A DNA stretch of 14,085 nt, taken from NCBI GenBank assembly GCA_902462475.1, contig CABQCB010000027.1, forward strand, positions 1-14,085. Direction: 5' to 3'. The position numbers and the translations under genes are program-made. This document shows positions 1-7,118 of this stretch, in pieces (within the stretch, counting starts at the first letter, position 1; the number at the start of each line of letters is the position of its first letter). The stretch comes from an uncultured Oscillibacter sp. (GTDB lineage Bacteria > Bacillota_A > Clostridia > Oscillospirales > Oscillospiraceae). The notes under the pieces are model-generated. The model had not been told where the DNA came from. It saw only the letters and a program-made list of their open reading frames with translations, and did not search any database.

Positions 1-1458
1 CTCTGTCACCAGCTCCGAGGCGGAGGAGGCATAGGGCTCGTGGAAGCTGAAGGCGGCGTTTTCGATGTACTTGGCAGCGCGGCGGTGGTGGTCGATGACC
101 GCCACCCGGTTGCACGACTCCAGAAGCTGCTGGCTTTCCACCATGTCGGGGCGGTTGGTATCCACCACGATCAAAAGGGAGCCTGGACGCATCTTCAAAA
201 ACGCCTCGCTGCCGGAGATGAACACATCCTCGTACTCCGGCAGGGTGCGCAGCTTGCTCAGCACCGGCCCGGCGGCGTTGCGCTCCAGATCGATGACGAT
301 CTGGGCCCGCTTGCCCCGGTTCCGGGCGGCGCAGCAAAGGCCCGCGGCGGCGCCCACGGCGTCCATGTCCGCGAAGCTGTGGCCCATGATGTAGATCTCC
401 GTGGCGTCCGCCACCAGCTCGCTGAGGGCGTTGGCCATGACCCGGGACTTGACCTTGGTGCGCTTTTCCGTGGTCTTGGCCCGGCCGCCGTAGAAGGCAA
501 AGTCCACCTTGCCCCGGACCACCGCCTGGTCGCCGCCCCGGCTGAGGGCCATCTCCACGGAGAGATTGGCGTTTTTGTAAAGCTCGGCCATGGTGTCGGC
601 GTCCTTGCCCACGCCGATGGAGAGGGTGGGGTGCACGCCTTCGCCCACCTTGATATCCCGGATGGTGTCCAGCACAGAGAACCGGTCCTCGGCAAAGTGG
701 TCGAAGTGCTGCTCTTCAAAGATGAACAGGTAGTGGTCCCGGGAGGTCTTCAGCAGCGGTGCGCCGGAAAAGGCCGCCCAGGCGGTGAGCTTTTCGTCGA
801 TCTGGGCCAGGACACCGCTGCGGGCGGTGTCCGCGCAGGCCTTCATGAGATCGTCGTAGTTGTCGATCAGGATCACGGCCACCACCGGACGGGAGGCCGT
901 GTACTTTTCCCGCAGCTCGTCAGCCTCGGTGGTATCCACCCAGTAAGTGGTGGCCACCAGGTTCTGCTCGCCGCCCCGGCCCTTGGCCCGCACCAGGCTG
1001 CCGTACACCCGGAAGCGGCGGGAGTTCATGACCACCCGCTCCGGGCTCTCCTGCTTGCCCTCCAGCAGCCACTGGAAGGAGAAGGCAGGCACCGCGTCCT
1101 CCACCTTCATTTCAAAGAGGTGCTCCCGCACACCCGCCAGCTGCAAAAAGTTCTCGTTGCTCCAGATGACCTCGCCGGTGTCCGGACGGAACACCATGAT
1201 GGGCAGCGGCGAGTTGATGAGGGTGGATTTGCTGGCGGTATCCACGCTGCCGGTGAGATTGTCGATATACTGCAGCACGCCCTGGCGCCGTTTCTGGTTG
1301 GATTTGGTGAAATACACGTAAAGGCCCAATGTGACGCAGCCCTCCGCCAGCGCCAGCAGGGGGCTGGCCATGGCCGTGGCCGCGCAGAAAAGCACCATGC
1401 ACAGGAAATAGAGCTGCAAATTCGGCTCCAGCAGTCGGGAGAGTTTTTTATTGTTCAT
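1..1458 (-). CDS. gdpP: GdpP-like c-di-AMP phosphodiesterase (DHH family), 3' end cut off by the window
   Basis: The minus-strand reading frame is open from an ATG at 1458 to the window edge (486 residues, no stop), so the C-terminus is missing. AAAGGAGA lies a few bases upstream of the ATG. Residues about 15-50 form two membrane helices; 60-180 fit the degenerate PAS region; 190-310 fit a degenerate GGDEF domain, with SRDHY at 239-243 where GGDEF would be and PTLSIGVG at 277-284. From 355 the DHH phosphoesterase domain begins: GHSFADMD (H360, D364, D366), VVDTNRPD (D433) and the DHH triad 456-458. The DHHA1 domain must lie outside the window. GdpP proteins hydrolyse the second messenger c-di-AMP to pApA at the membrane and so affect potassium and osmolyte balance and cell-wall stress. 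In many Firmicutes the gene precedes rplI and dnaB; that cannot be checked here. The metal-binding residues visible are intact, so it is probably active. Confidence 0.9.
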   Translation of the reverse strand, partial: MNNKKLSRLLEPNLQLYFLCMVLFCAATAMASPLLALAEGCVTLGLYVYFTKSNQKRRQGVLQYIDNLTGSVDTASKSTLINSPLPIMVFRPDTGEVIWSNENFLQLAGVREHLFEMKVEDAVPAFSFQWLLEGKQESPERVVMNSRRFRVYGSLVRAKGRGGEQNLVATTYWVDTTEADELREKYTASRPVVAVILIDNYDDLMKACADTARSGVLAQIDEKLTAWAAFSGAPLLKTSRDHYLFIFEEQHFDHFAEDRFSVLDTIRDIKVGEGVHPTLSIGVGKDADTMAELYKNANLSVEMALSRGGDQAVVRGKVDFAFYGGRAKTTEKRTKVKSRVMANALSELVADATEIYIMGHSFADMDAVGAAAGLCCAARNRGKRAQIVIDLERNAAGPVLSKLRTLPEYEDVFISGSEAFLKMRPGSLLIVVDTNRPDMVESQQLLESCNRVAVIDHHRRAAKYIENAAFSFHEPYASSASELVTE

Positions 1459-1504
1459 TGCAAAGTCTCCTTTGTGCACATACACATACTCATAGATTCT
1501 AATT

Positions 1505-1533
1505 AGTATATCAGTTTTCCATCCTCCGTGCAA
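1505..1533 (-). promoter_or_regulatory. Probable sigma-A promoter of the gdpP-like gene
   Basis: On the minus strand TTGCAC (1528-1533) is separated by 17 bases from TATACT (1505-1510). This is a near-consensus vegetative promoter. Transcription would start near 1498, leaving a leader of about 40 bases before the ATG at 1458. Confidence 0.6.
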
Positions 1534-1578
1534 TAGCAAACTCCCCCTCCCGCGGACACGGCCCGTGCCATTTCCGAC

Positions 1579-1610
1579 AAAAAACGGAGGGTCTGCGCCC
1601 TCCGTTTTTT
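1579..1610 (-). terminator. Rho-independent terminator of the lacI-family gene
   Basis: CGGAGGG (1585-1591) pairs with CCCTCCG (1598-1604) around a six-base loop, flanked by six A and six T so that the structure is symmetric. On the minus strand it begins directly at the TGA of the regulator gene (1610-1612) and ends in six T, ahead of the gdpP promoter. It separates the two minus-strand genes into different transcripts. Confidence 0.85.
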
Positions 1611-2629
1611 CAAACCGTCTCCGCGTTCAAAATGGGACTTGCAGGATGGTAGTACTCCCGCTCCGGCAGCTTGTGCTCCAGCACCGCCCGCAGCAGCACG
1701 CTCAGCGCCTGATAGCTCTGGTAGGTCAGATCCTGCCCCACGCTGAAATCCACCTGTCCGGAGCGCAGGAAGGCCCGGATCTCCGGACCGCCGTCGTGGG
1801 CCAGCACCCGCACCCGGCCCTCCGCGCCTGTTTTCCGGATGGCCTCCACACAGGCGGGCACGCTCTGGTTGGCCATATAGATCAGCTCCGGCTCCTCCGC
1901 CAGTGCCCGCTCCACCGCCGCAAACGTCTCCTCATAGTCCTCGTGGCTGGCGGCAAGACGAATGTCCCGGCGGGAAAAGCCCACCTCCTCCAGCCGCTCC
2001 ATGAAGCCCTCCACCCGGCCCTTGTGGCCGCCGTATTCCGGTCCGGCATAGACCGCCAGCATCATCTGGCCCGGACGGCACAGCTTGGCGGCGATCTCCC
2101 CGGCGATGCGTCCGGCCCGGTGAGCGTCCTCGCCCACGTAGCAAAGGCGCCGGGCTCCTTCCAGATCCGAGTTGAAGGTCACCACGGGGATACCCTGGCG
2201 GTGCAGGACCTCCAGCTTCTCCCGGACAGCCGGGTGGTCGGAGGCGCACAGGGCGATGCCGTCCGTCCCCTCCTGGGCAAGACGCTCCAGCAGGGCAAGG
2301 CAGGCCGTGGTGTCCCCCTGGGCGTATTCCTCCACGCTCACCCGCAGATTGTAGTCCCGCCGCTCCTCCCGGAAGCGGGCCACGCCTGCGGCGATCTCCC
2401 GGCCTACATACCCATCCCACCGGGGCTGCACCATGGCAAAGCAGCGCACAGTGCCGCTGGTGGCCAGGGCGGAGGCCATGTGGTTGGGCCGGTAGTCCAG
2501 CTCCTCCATCACCGCCAGCACCCGCTGGCGCACCTCCGCCTTCACATAAGGCCGGTCGTGCAGCACCCGGTCCACGGTGCCGATGGACACGCCGGCCCGC
2601 TCCGCGATCATTTTGATGGTTGCCCGCAT
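1610..2629 (-). CDS. LacI-family transcriptional regulator
   Basis: A 339-residue LacI/GalR-type repressor. Residues 4-23 are the helix-turn-helix (TIKMIAERAGVSIGTVDRVL), followed by the hinge-helix region to about 57 with YRPNHMASAL. Residues 62-330 form the periplasmic-binding-protein-like effector domain, of the type that binds sugars (for example FNSDLEG, GHKGRVEGF, AHDGGPEI). Start choice: the ATG at 2629 has GGGGGG six bases upstream; another ATG at 2635 is too close to that site, and one at 2665 lies upstream of the predicted transcription start near 2654. No sugar transporter or enzyme gene lies next to it in the window, so its regulon and inducer cannot be named. It is divergent from RNase J, and a regulatory link between them is not evident. 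Family assignment is secure; specific role is unknown. Confidence 0.9.
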   Translation of the reverse strand: MRATIKMIAERAGVSIGTVDRVLHDRPYVKAEVRQRVLAVMEELDYRPNHMASALATSGTVRCFAMVQPRWDGYVGREIAAGVARFREERRDYNLRVSVEEYAQGDTTACLALLERLAQEGTDGIALCASDHPAVREKLEVLHRQGIPVVTFNSDLEGARRLCYVGEDAHRAGRIAGEIAAKLCRPGQMMLAVYAGPEYGGHKGRVEGFMERLEEVGFSRRDIRLAASHEDYEETFAAVERALAEEPELIYMANQSVPACVEAIRKTGAEGRVRVLAHDGGPEIRAFLRSGQVDFSVGQDLTYQSYQALSVLLRAVLEHKLPEREYYHPASPILNAETV

Positions 2630-2645
2630 GGTCATCCCCCCGCTT

Positions 2646-2661
2646 TGTGTTAACGGCCACA
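2646..2661. promoter_or_regulatory. Candidate operator at the lacI-family gene's start site
   Basis: TGTGTTAACGGCCACA is a weak inverted repeat (TGTG/CACA arms, with the palindrome GTTAAC at 2649-2654 inside) that covers the predicted transcription start and touches the -10 box. LacI-family repressors commonly repress their own genes from such a place. The arms are short and the usual central CG is off centre, so this is a suggestion only. Confidence 0.25.
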
Positions 2662-2688
2662 TCATATCATATCCCCCACGGGTGTCAA
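2661..2688 (-). promoter_or_regulatory. Promoter of the lacI-family gene
   Basis: On the minus strand a perfect TTGACA (2683-2688) is followed after 16 bases by TATGAT (2661-2666). Transcription would start near 2654, about 25 bases before the chosen ATG at 2629. This position argues against the longer reading frame starting at 2665. Confidence 0.65.
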
Positions 2689-2728
2689 TCCTCTATTTTC
2701 TCCCACAGGGACAGTCGAAAGAAAAATG

Positions 2729-2757
2729 TATACAAACGGGATTTTCTGTGCTATACT
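2729..2757 (+). promoter_or_regulatory. Probable promoter of the RNase J gene
   Basis: TATACA (2729-2734) and TATACT (2752-2757) are 17 bases apart on the plus strand; the -10 matches 5 of 6 consensus bases and the -35 matches 4 of 6. Transcription would begin near A2764, leaving a leader of about 280 bases before the ATG at 3043. No better plus-strand promoter was seen closer to the gene. Confidence 0.5.
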
Positions 2758-2763
2758 ATATTG

Positions 2764-3042
2764 AACTTCGCGTTGAGGAGCTATCGCTTCTCCGCTTTTT
2801 TCCTGTATTTTACCGGTGCGGACTGCGCTTTCCGCCTCGGTCAAATAATATAAAAGACATTCCCATAGGCAATGCGACAGGGCGACACCACCCTCCCGCC
2901 GGCGAAACGGGGCCGGATGCGGGAGCTGGACGTCTTTCCTTTGTGCGCTCATTTTCGACCGCCGCGTCCGCGCCGCCGCCCGCTGCCGGGGAACGTCTTG
3001 CTGTACCTACATTTTTAAATAGCAAGGAGTATCGAGAATCAT
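2764..3042 (+). promoter_or_regulatory. Long structured 5' leader of the RNase J gene; no gene seen
   Basis: This stretch shows no convincing coding sequence: the frames open across it lack ribosome sites and recognisable protein. It holds two hairpins. The first, 2770-2795, starts about six bases after the predicted transcription start: GCG, a TT bulge, GAGGAGC, loop TATC, GCTTCTC, CGC, then six T (2796-2801), so it has the form of an intrinsic terminator. The second, 2893-2925, pairs CTCCCG-CCGGC with GCCGG-ATG-CGGGAG with no T tract. The leader ends with AAGGAG at 3024-3029. I do not recognise a known riboswitch class. Confidence 0.4.
2770..2801 (+). terminator. Terminator-like hairpin at the very 5' end of the RNase J leader
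   Basis: A stem of ten base pairs (one G-T pair, one TT bulge) with a four-base loop is followed immediately by six T. It lies just downstream of the predicted transcription start, so it could attenuate transcription or, if read through, act as a stable 5' end structure on the mRNA. The stem is moderate in strength. Confidence 0.4.
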
Positions 3043-4701
3043 ATGGCAGAAAAACTGAAAATCATTCCTTTGGGCGGCCTCAACGAGATTGGAAAGAACA
3101 TGACCGCCTATGAGTTCGGCGGCGAGATCATCGTGGTGGACTGCGGCATGGCCTTCCCCGGGGACGATATGTACGGCATCGACCTCATTATCCCCGACGT
3201 GAGCTACCTCATCAAAAACCGCGCCCGCATCCGGGGCTTGTTCATCACCCACGGCCATGAGGACCACGTGGGCGCCATCCCCTATGTGCTCAAGCAGATC
3301 AACATGCCCATTTACTGCACCCGCTTCACCGCCGGTCTCATCAAGCTCAAGCTGGAGGAGCACGGCCTGGTCAAGAGCACGAAGCTCATCACCGTGGAGC
3401 CGGGCAAGACCGTGCGGGCCGGCAAGTTCAACGTGGAGTTCATCCACGTGAACCACTCCATTGCCGACTCCGTGGCCTTCGCCATCCACACCCACATGGG
3501 CACCGTGGTCCACACCGGCGACTTCAAGATCGACTCCACCCCCATCGACGGGGAGGTCATCGACCTGGCCCGCTTCGGTGAGCTGGGCAAGGAGGGCGTG
3601 CTGGCGCTGTGCGCCGATTCCACCAACGTGGAGCGGCCCGGCTTCACCCCCTCGGAAAAGACCGTGGGCGCCACCTTCGTCCGCCAGTTCCAAAACTGCG
3701 AGGACCGCATCATCGTCACCACCTTCGCCTCCAACGTCCACCGCATCCAGCAGGTGCTGGACGCCGCCGCCCAGTGCGGCCGGAAGGTGGCTGTCACCGG
3801 CCGGAGCATGGAGAATATGATGAAGGTCTCCACGGAGCTGGGGTATATGAAAGTGCCCAAGAACACCCTGGTGGACATCAACAAGATCAAGGGCCTGCCC
3901 AAAAACAAGCAGGTCATCGTCACCACCGGCTCCCAGGGCGAGGAGATGAGCGCATTATACCGTATGGCCTTCTCCACCCACAAGCAGGTGGAGCTGGGCG
4001 CAGGGGACAAGGTGATCCTCTCCGCCTCCGCCATTCCCGGCAACGAGGTGACCGTCTCCCGCGTCATCAACGAGCTGTTCCGCAAGGGCGTGAAGGTGGT
4101 CTATAACCGGGCGGACATCCTGCATGTGTCCGGCCACGCCTGCCAGGAGGAGCTGAAGATCATCCACGCCCTCACCAAGCCCCGCTTCTTCATTCCCCTC
4201 CACGGCGAGCAGCGCATGCTCCAGATCCACAGCCAGCTGGCCCAGGACATGGGCATGGAGCGCAACCACATCGCCATTGCCGACAACGGCACCGTCATCG
4301 AGCTGACGGCCAAGACCCTCAAGCTCAACGGCTCCGTGCCCGCCGGCGAGGTGTACGTGGACGGCTCCGGCGTGGGCGACGTGGGCGCCGTGGTCATGCG
4401 GGACCGCAAGCGCCTGGCCGAGGACGGCATGGTGGTGGTGGTACTGCCCATCTCCGCCCACAACGGCGCGCTGCTCAGCGAGCCGGAAATCATCACCCGG
4501 GGCTTCATCTATGTGAAGGAGTCCGGCGATCTCATGAAAGAGCTCCAGACCGTGGCCATGGAGGCCGCGGAGACCGTCTCCCGCAAGCGCAGCCGGGACG
4601 ACGGCGAGCTGCGGGGCGCGGTGAAGTCCGCCGTCAGCAGCTACCTCTTCAAAACCACCAAGCGCAGCCCCATGGTCATTCCCGTTGTGACCCGGCTGTA
4701 A
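3043..4701 (+). CDS. rnj: Ribonuclease J
   Basis: A 552-residue metallo-beta-lactamase/beta-CASP ribonuclease, the usual length for RNase J. The zinc motif HGHEDH is at residues 70-75; HVNHS (135-139) and HTGDFK with D160 give further metal ligands. The beta-CASP part carries TGSQGEE, and near residues 360-390 SGHACQEEL and PLHGEQRML hold the late histidines. The C-terminal domain (about 450-552) ends in a conserved-looking GFIYVKESG and IPVVTRL. The enzyme acts in the cytoplasm as a 5'-3' exonuclease and endonuclease in mRNA decay and rRNA maturation. AAGGAG at 3024-3029 is 13 bases from the ATG, a rather long spacing that may mean modest translation. It forms a single-gene transcript between its leader and the terminator after 4701. 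Whether it matches RNase J1 or J2 cannot be decided; the intact active site favours a J1-like role. Confidence 0.96.
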   Translation: MAEKLKIIPLGGLNEIGKNMTAYEFGGEIIVVDCGMAFPGDDMYGIDLIIPDVSYLIKNRARIRGLFITHGHEDHVGAIPYVLKQINMPIYCTRFTAGLIKLKLEEHGLVKSTKLITVEPGKTVRAGKFNVEFIHVNHSIADSVAFAIHTHMGTVVHTGDFKIDSTPIDGEVIDLARFGELGKEGVLALCADSTNVERPGFTPSEKTVGATFVRQFQNCEDRIIVTTFASNVHRIQQVLDAAAQCGRKVAVTGRSMENMMKVSTELGYMKVPKNTLVDINKIKGLPKNKQVIVTTGSQGEEMSALYRMAFSTHKQVELGAGDKVILSASAIPGNEVTVSRVINELFRKGVKVVYNRADILHVSGHACQEELKIIHALTKPRFFIPLHGEQRMLQIHSQLAQDMGMERNHIAIADNGTVIELTAKTLKLNGSVPAGEVYVDGSGVGDVGAVVMRDRKRLAEDGMVVVVLPISAHNGALLSEPEIITRGFIYVKESGDLMKELQTVAMEAAETVSRKRSRDDGELRGAVKSAVSSYLFKTTKRSPMVIPVVTRL

Positions 4702-4704
4702 TCG

Positions 4705-4747
4705 AAAACCACCGCCGGACGGCTTGGCCGTCCGGCGGTGGTTTTTT
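4705..4747 (+). terminator. Strong intrinsic terminator of the RNase J gene
   Basis: Fifteen bases (4709-4723) pair perfectly with 4727-4741 around a three-base loop, preceded by four A and followed by six T (4742-4747). It begins four bases after the TAA stop. Confidence 0.93.
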
Positions 4748-4774
4748 GCCTATGTCCAGCGCTGTCCCCGCGCC

Positions 4775-4798
4775 AAAAAGCGGCGGCAAAGCCGCCGC
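4775..4798 (-). terminator. Intrinsic terminator of the lysR-family gene
   Basis: GCGGCGGC (4780-4787) pairs with GCCGCCGC (4791-4798) around AAA; on the minus strand the hairpin is followed by five T (4775-4779). It starts five bases past the regulator's TGA (4803-4805). With the RNase J terminator it closes a convergent pair of genes. Confidence 0.85.
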
Positions 4799-4802
4799 TG
4801 TC

Positions 4803-5693
4803 TCAAAAGGAGATGTCCTTGAAGTATTCCGTGATATAGGCCAAAAAGGCCTGGGCCGCCTGATTTTGGTGGCGGCTCTTGTCCCAAAAGATACACTGCA
4901 CACGCTTGATGGCAGGGGGGTCGATCTTGATGGCCACGGTTTTGCCCAGATGTCCCAAAAGCCGGGTATGGGCCGTGGCAATGGTGTTGCCCGCGCCGGC
5001 CATCACCATATTAAAGCGCATGGAGTAGTCACACTCCATCACGACCCGGGGGATAAAACCCGCCCTGTGGCACACCACATCGAAAAACTGGCGGGAGGAG
5101 TATTGCGGCGACAGCGCCACGAACGGCTGATCCTTCACCTCCCGCAGGCAGATCTGCTTCAAATGGGCCATGGGATGCTCCGGGTGGACCACCAGCACCG
5201 CATAGTCCGAGTCATAGAGCACCCGGGAACAGATGTTGGGCGGACACACAAAGTCCATGGGGCTGGCGATCAAAAAGTCATATTTATAAAGGAGGTCCTT
5301 GCAGTCGATCTGGTTGATGCGCAAAGACTCATGGGAAATTTTATAGCTGGGGTTCTCCTGCCAAAACGACAAGAAGGCGTTTTGGAACACGTTGGGACTG
5401 GTCGAGGCCACATAGACGGTGGTCTCTTTTTTTGCCCCGATGGCCGACACTTCGGCCTTGGCATAGTCCAGGGCGGACAGCGCGCTGTCGATCCGCTTCA
5501 AAAAGAGGATCCCGCTGCTGTTTAAAAACATGCGCCGGCCCACCCGGTCAAAAAGGCGGACGCCCAGTTCCTTTTCCAGATTCGATATACTGGCGCTCAG
5601 AGCGGGCGCTGAAATATACAGCTTGCCGGCTGTCTGCGTAAGGTTTCCGTTCTCCGCCAGCGCCTTGAAATACCGAAGCTGTGATAATTCCAT
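4803..5693 (-). CDS. LysR-family transcriptional regulator, probable regulator of the divergent TRAP/glutaconate operon
   Basis: A 296-residue LysR-type regulator of normal length. Residues 1-60 are the winged helix-turn-helix: MELSQLRYFKALAE, then LTQTAGKLYISAPALSASIS as the DNA-reading region and LEKELGVRLFDRVGRR at 39-54. Residues 90-290 form the two-lobed effector-binding domain. The ATG at 5693 has AAGGAG about nine bases upstream. It is divergent from the transport and glutaconate operon, with no other gene between, the classical arrangement for a LysR regulator and its target. The predicted promoter overlaps a T-N11-A dyad, which suggests self-repression. The effector is probably the imported acid or its CoA ester, but nothing in the sequence identifies it. 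Family is certain; the target is inferred from position only. Confidence 0.92.
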   Translation of the reverse strand: MELSQLRYFKALAENGNLTQTAGKLYISAPALSASISNLEKELGVRLFDRVGRRMFLNSSGILFLKRIDSALSALDYAKAEVSAIGAKKETTVYVASTSPNVFQNAFLSFWQENPSYKISHESLRINQIDCKDLLYKYDFLIASPMDFVCPPNICSRVLYDSDYAVLVVHPEHPMAHLKQICLREVKDQPFVALSPQYSSRQFFDVVCHRAGFIPRVVMECDYSMRFNMVMAGAGNTIATAHTRLLGHLGKTVAIKIDPPAIKRVQCIFWDKSRHQNQAAQAFLAYITEYFKDISF

Positions 5694-5735
5694 TCTGCCC
5701 CGCTCCTTCCCCTCCGCCGTTTTCTGCTGAAATTC

Positions 5736-5752
5736 GTTTGGTTATTCTAAAC
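5736..5752. promoter_or_regulatory. LysR-type T-N11-A dyad overlapping the lysR promoter
   Basis: GTTT (5736-5739) and AAAC (5749-5752) form an inverted repeat with a nine-base centre; it contains T-N11-A, the core of LysR-regulator binding sites. It covers the predicted lysR -10 box, as expected for autoregulation. Confidence 0.45.
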
Positions 5753-5773
5753 AATACAGTAGATTATATGTAA
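5744..5773 (-). promoter_or_regulatory. Candidate promoter of the lysR-family gene
   Basis: On the minus strand TTACAT (5768-5773) and TAGAAT (5744-5749) are 18 bases apart, giving a start near 5737 and a leader of about 44 bases. A perfect TATAAT (minus strand, 5763-5768) is an alternative -10 but lacks a recognisable -35 box. Confidence 0.4.
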
Positions 5774-5786
5774 TTTTTTTTATGCA

Positions 5787-5820
5787 CCTTGTGTGCTAGC
5801 ATATAGGTACGATCACAAGG
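5787..5820. promoter_or_regulatory. Inverted repeat CCTTGTG / CACAAGG in the divergent control region
   Basis: Seven-base perfect arms at 5787-5793 and 5814-5820 are separated by 20 bases in the otherwise AT-rich region between the lysR gene and the operon. It could be a regulator site or an RNA stem near a transcript's start; the sequence alone does not say which. Confidence 0.3.
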
Positions 5821-5857
5821 AGTCTCGGGCTTTCCCAAAATGCTCCGATTTTATATC

Positions 5858-5887
5858 TTATAAAACAAAGGATATCTCCCTTTATAA
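5858..5887. promoter_or_regulatory. Inverted repeat TTATAAA / TTTATAA upstream of the operon promoter
   Basis: Perfect seven-base arms (5858-5864 and 5881-5887) are separated by 16 bases, and an inner dyad AAAGG-N7-CCTTT (5867-5883) overlaps them. Its centre lies about 55 bases before the operon's predicted transcription start near 5927, within the range where LysR regulators bind to activate. The AT-rich arms could also arise by chance. Confidence 0.3.
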
Positions 5888-5890
5888 AAA

Positions 5891-5920
5891 TTGTCAAGGC
5901 ACCGATTTTTGCCCGATACT
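5891..5920 (+). promoter_or_regulatory. Candidate promoter of the TRAP/glutaconate operon
   Basis: TTGTCA (5891-5896) is followed after 18 bases by GATACT (5915-5920), a good -35 with a poor -10, which fits a promoter that needs an activator. A better -10 (TATTAT, 5955-5960) lies further down but lacks a convincing -35. The rest of the region 5694-6036 holds no gene. Confidence 0.35.
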
Positions 5921-6039
5921 TGGAGCGTTTTCAAATGGAAATTTTTTATATTTGTATTATGGCCCGATAAGAACGGGTTGTAAGATATGGGCTTTTCCCA
6001 GCGGCCGCAGGAAGCCACAAATACGCAGGAGGTACTATG

Positions 6040-7101
6040 ATGAAGAAGTTGAAAAAGGTCTTTGCACTGCTTCTGTCCACAGCGATGCTGTTTTCGCTGG
6101 TCGCCTGTGGAAGCACACCTTCCCAATCTTCCGAAGAAAGCTCCAACCCAGGAGAGGCCTCTTCCGACGTTGAAAAAATCGACAGCCCCTCCACCAGTCT
6201 CGTCATGGGCACCGCAGGCGCCGGCGGTACATGGTATGTCCTCGGCAGCGGCATCGCCAACCTCGTGACCAAGTACACCAACATCAACATGACTGCCTCT
6301 TCCACCAACGGAACAGTTGAAAATATGCGTCTGACCGGCGCCAACCGGCTGGACATCGGCATGACCCAGCCGCCGGCAGACTACGACGCCGTCATGGGCC
6401 GGGACTTGTTCCAGGGTGAAAAATACGAAAATCTCCGCTGGATGTGCGGCGGACACTACTCCATCGGCCAGATCGCCGTCCCCGCCGACTCCGACATCTA
6501 TTCCATCGAGGATCTCAAGGGCAAGCGCGTGGCCATCGGCGTGGTGGGCAGCGGCGTGCGCCACATCGTGGGCAACGGCCTGATCCAGCTGGGCGGACTT
6601 ACCCTGGATGACATCGAGATCGTCTCCGTGAACCAGGACCAGGGCACGGAAGCCCTTCAGGACGGCACCGCGGACGCCGCTGTGTACTCCGGCGGTATCC
6701 TGGTCTCCGGCCTGCTGAACCTCTCCCAGAGCATGGATGTGCGCATCCTCTCCATCCCGGAGGGCTCCATCGAGGAGATGGCGGAAACCAATCCCTCCCT
6801 GGCGGCGGCCATGAAGTACGTCACCATCCCCGCAGGCACGTATAAGGGCCAGACGGAGGACGTCCTCACCTCCGGCTTCATCACCGCATACACCGTCAAC
6901 GCCGACGTCTCCGACGAGGCCGTCTACGCCATTTTGGAAACCATCTACCAGCACAGTGACGAGCTGGCGGAGATCTCCACCTCCGGCGCGGAATACACCC
7001 TGGAAGAGGGTCTGGCCCAGGGCTGCACCATCACGCCCCATCCCGGCGCCGTAAAGTGGTTTGCCGATCACGGCATCACCATTGAGGATCCGCTTGCATA
7101 A
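6040..7101 (+). CDS. TAXI-family TRAP transporter solute receptor, lipoprotein
   Basis: A 353-residue extracytoplasmic binding lipoprotein. Residues 1-22 are a basic then hydrophobic signal peptide, ending in the lipobox LVAC with Cys23 as the lipidated residue. A Ser/Glu-rich tether (24-50) precedes the fold. GTAGAGGTWYVLGSGIAN (57-74) is the hallmark glycine-rich ligand-loop start of TAXI receptors; HPGAVKW near 334-340 is also typical. The receptor captures the substrate outside the membrane and hands it to the fused permease encoded next. TAXI receptors described so far mostly bind small acids such as glutamate-like or other carboxylic compounds; the catabolic neighbours suggest glutaconate or a related dicarboxylate, which is inference. 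Start: AGGAGG (6027-6032) is seven bases from the ATG at 6040; an ATG at 6037 is also possible but only four bases away. Confidence 0.92.
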   Translation: MKKLKKVFALLLSTAMLFSLVACGSTPSQSSEESSNPGEASSDVEKIDSPSTSLVMGTAGAGGTWYVLGSGIANLVTKYTNINMTASSTNGTVENMRLTGANRLDIGMTQPPADYDAVMGRDLFQGEKYENLRWMCGGHYSIGQIAVPADSDIYSIEDLKGKRVAIGVVGSGVRHIVGNGLIQLGGLTLDDIEIVSVNQDQGTEALQDGTADAAVYSGGILVSGLLNLSQSMDVRILSIPEGSIEEMAETNPSLAAAMKYVTIPAGTYKGQTEDVLTSGFITAYTVNADVSDEAVYAILETIYQHSDELAEISTSGAEYTLEEGLAQGCTITPHPGAVKWFADHGITIEDPLA

Positions 7102-7118
7102 ACAACCCCCTCCGCCTT

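Noticed and set aside
40..1506. Long plus-strand open frame (488 codons) over the gdpP region
   Set aside because: It is the mirror of gdpP in GC-rich DNA: its protein is rich in His, Gly, Val and Ala without family motifs, whereas the opposite strand shows clear DHH motifs, a promoter and a ribosome site.
1565..2653. Plus-strand open frame of 362 codons opposite the lacI-family gene
   Set aside because: No ribosome site and no recognisable domain; the minus strand encodes a full LacI-type protein.
2577..3113. Possible gene in the RNase J leader (178 codons, plus strand)
   Set aside because: It runs from within lacI into rnj in a different frame, has no ribosome site and no protein character, and crosses both hairpins.
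5817..5864. Possible leader peptide (ATG at 5840, seven codons) after AAGGAG at 5817-5822 ahead of the operon
   Set aside because: The distance of 17 bases from the ribosome-site-like sequence to the ATG is too long, and the predicted operon promoter lies downstream of it.
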